A DNA stretch of 44,160 nt, taken from the NCBI GenBank assembly GCA_024401855.1, contig JAKSKH010000018.1, positions 1-44,160 on the forward strand, written 5' to 3'. The first letter of the stretch is position 1, and every line of letters begins with the position of its first letter. The notes beneath the pieces are model-generated. The model worked only from the letters and a program-made list of their open reading frames with translations, did not search any database and had not been told where the DNA came from. This DNA comes from Bacteroidales bacterium (GTDB taxonomy: Bacteria; Bacteroidota; Bacteroidia; Bacteroidales; UBA932). This document shows, piece after piece, positions 44,128 through 44,160 of this stretch. Made by a program: the position numbers and the translations under genes.

Positions 44128-44160
44128 ATGGGACGTGTAAAGACTCAAATACCCCGGGCA
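44128..44160 (+). CDS. Start of an unidentified gene (cut by window edge)
   Basis: ATG at 44128 opens a frame reading MGRVKTQIPRA to the window end. Eleven residues are too few to identify. The setting (AT-rich DNA, repeat array, own promoter) would suit a replication or integrase gene of a mobile element, but this is a guess. Confidence 0.4.
   Translation, partial: MGRVKTQIPRA

Overview
The window reads as chromosomal DNA of an anaerobic member of the Bacteroidota, most likely order Bacteroidales. Many genes are preceded by the TAnnTTTG -7 element typical of this phylum, mRNA leaders are very short, Shine-Dalgarno sequences are sparse, and products such as the small acidic DUF2795 protein and the TIGR02172-like kinase are common in this group. 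I cannot name the genus. Two edge genes are partial: RNase Z on the left and an unidentified gene on the right. No rRNA, tRNA or CRISPR array is seen.

Layout. (1) 1-7233, plus strand: 3' end of rnz, a 162-bp MITE-like element at its stop codon, a GH73-type glucosaminidase with LysM, mltG, a long Rel whose HD (hydrolase) motifs are degenerate, and uvrB. (2) 7234-7635: non-coding, with REP-like palindromes and the terminator of guaBA. (3) 7636-10075, minus: guaB-guaA, where GuaA is only the ATP-pyrophosphatase half. (4) 10164-11366, plus: a CofE-family (F420-0:glutamyl ligase-like) enzyme. (5) 11371-16548, minus: the complete UMP operon pyrC-K-D-F-E-B with a leader that looks like a UTP-sensitive attenuator; PyrB carries a fused PyrI-type zinc knuckle. 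(6) 16824-28177, plus: purine operon purC1-E-L-C2-F-M-N-H-D with two different PurC proteins and a PurF that has lost glutaminase residues.

(7) 28185-35890, minus: the most unusual part. Eight tightly packed genes, in transcription order: an alarmone synthetase-like protein; an HD (ppGpp-hydrolase-like) domain fused to an APH-type kinase; an RsbW-like kinase; a THI5/NMT1-like solute-binding protein; a sensor-HAMP-SpoIIE PP2C phosphatase; a STAS anti-anti-sigma-like protein; a tyrosine-phosphatase-like protein; and folD. Nearly all overlap or are separated by a few bases. I read this as a signalling operon joining nucleotide-alarmone turnover to a partner switch; its output is unknown.

(8) 35957-43752: a KefB-like antiporter, htpG, an acyl-CoA synthetase, a HAD hydrolase, folE and the DUF2795 gene. 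(9) 43753-44160: AT-rich, repeat-laden DNA with inverted repeats and a 4 x 11-bp tandem array before the partial last gene, possibly the edge of a mobile or recently acquired segment.

Taken together the window makes UMP, most of the IMP pathway, and GMP from IMP, with folate enzymes (FolD, FolE) and GTP-derived alarmone enzymes close by. Functional statements rest on motif recognition from memory; no database search was run.
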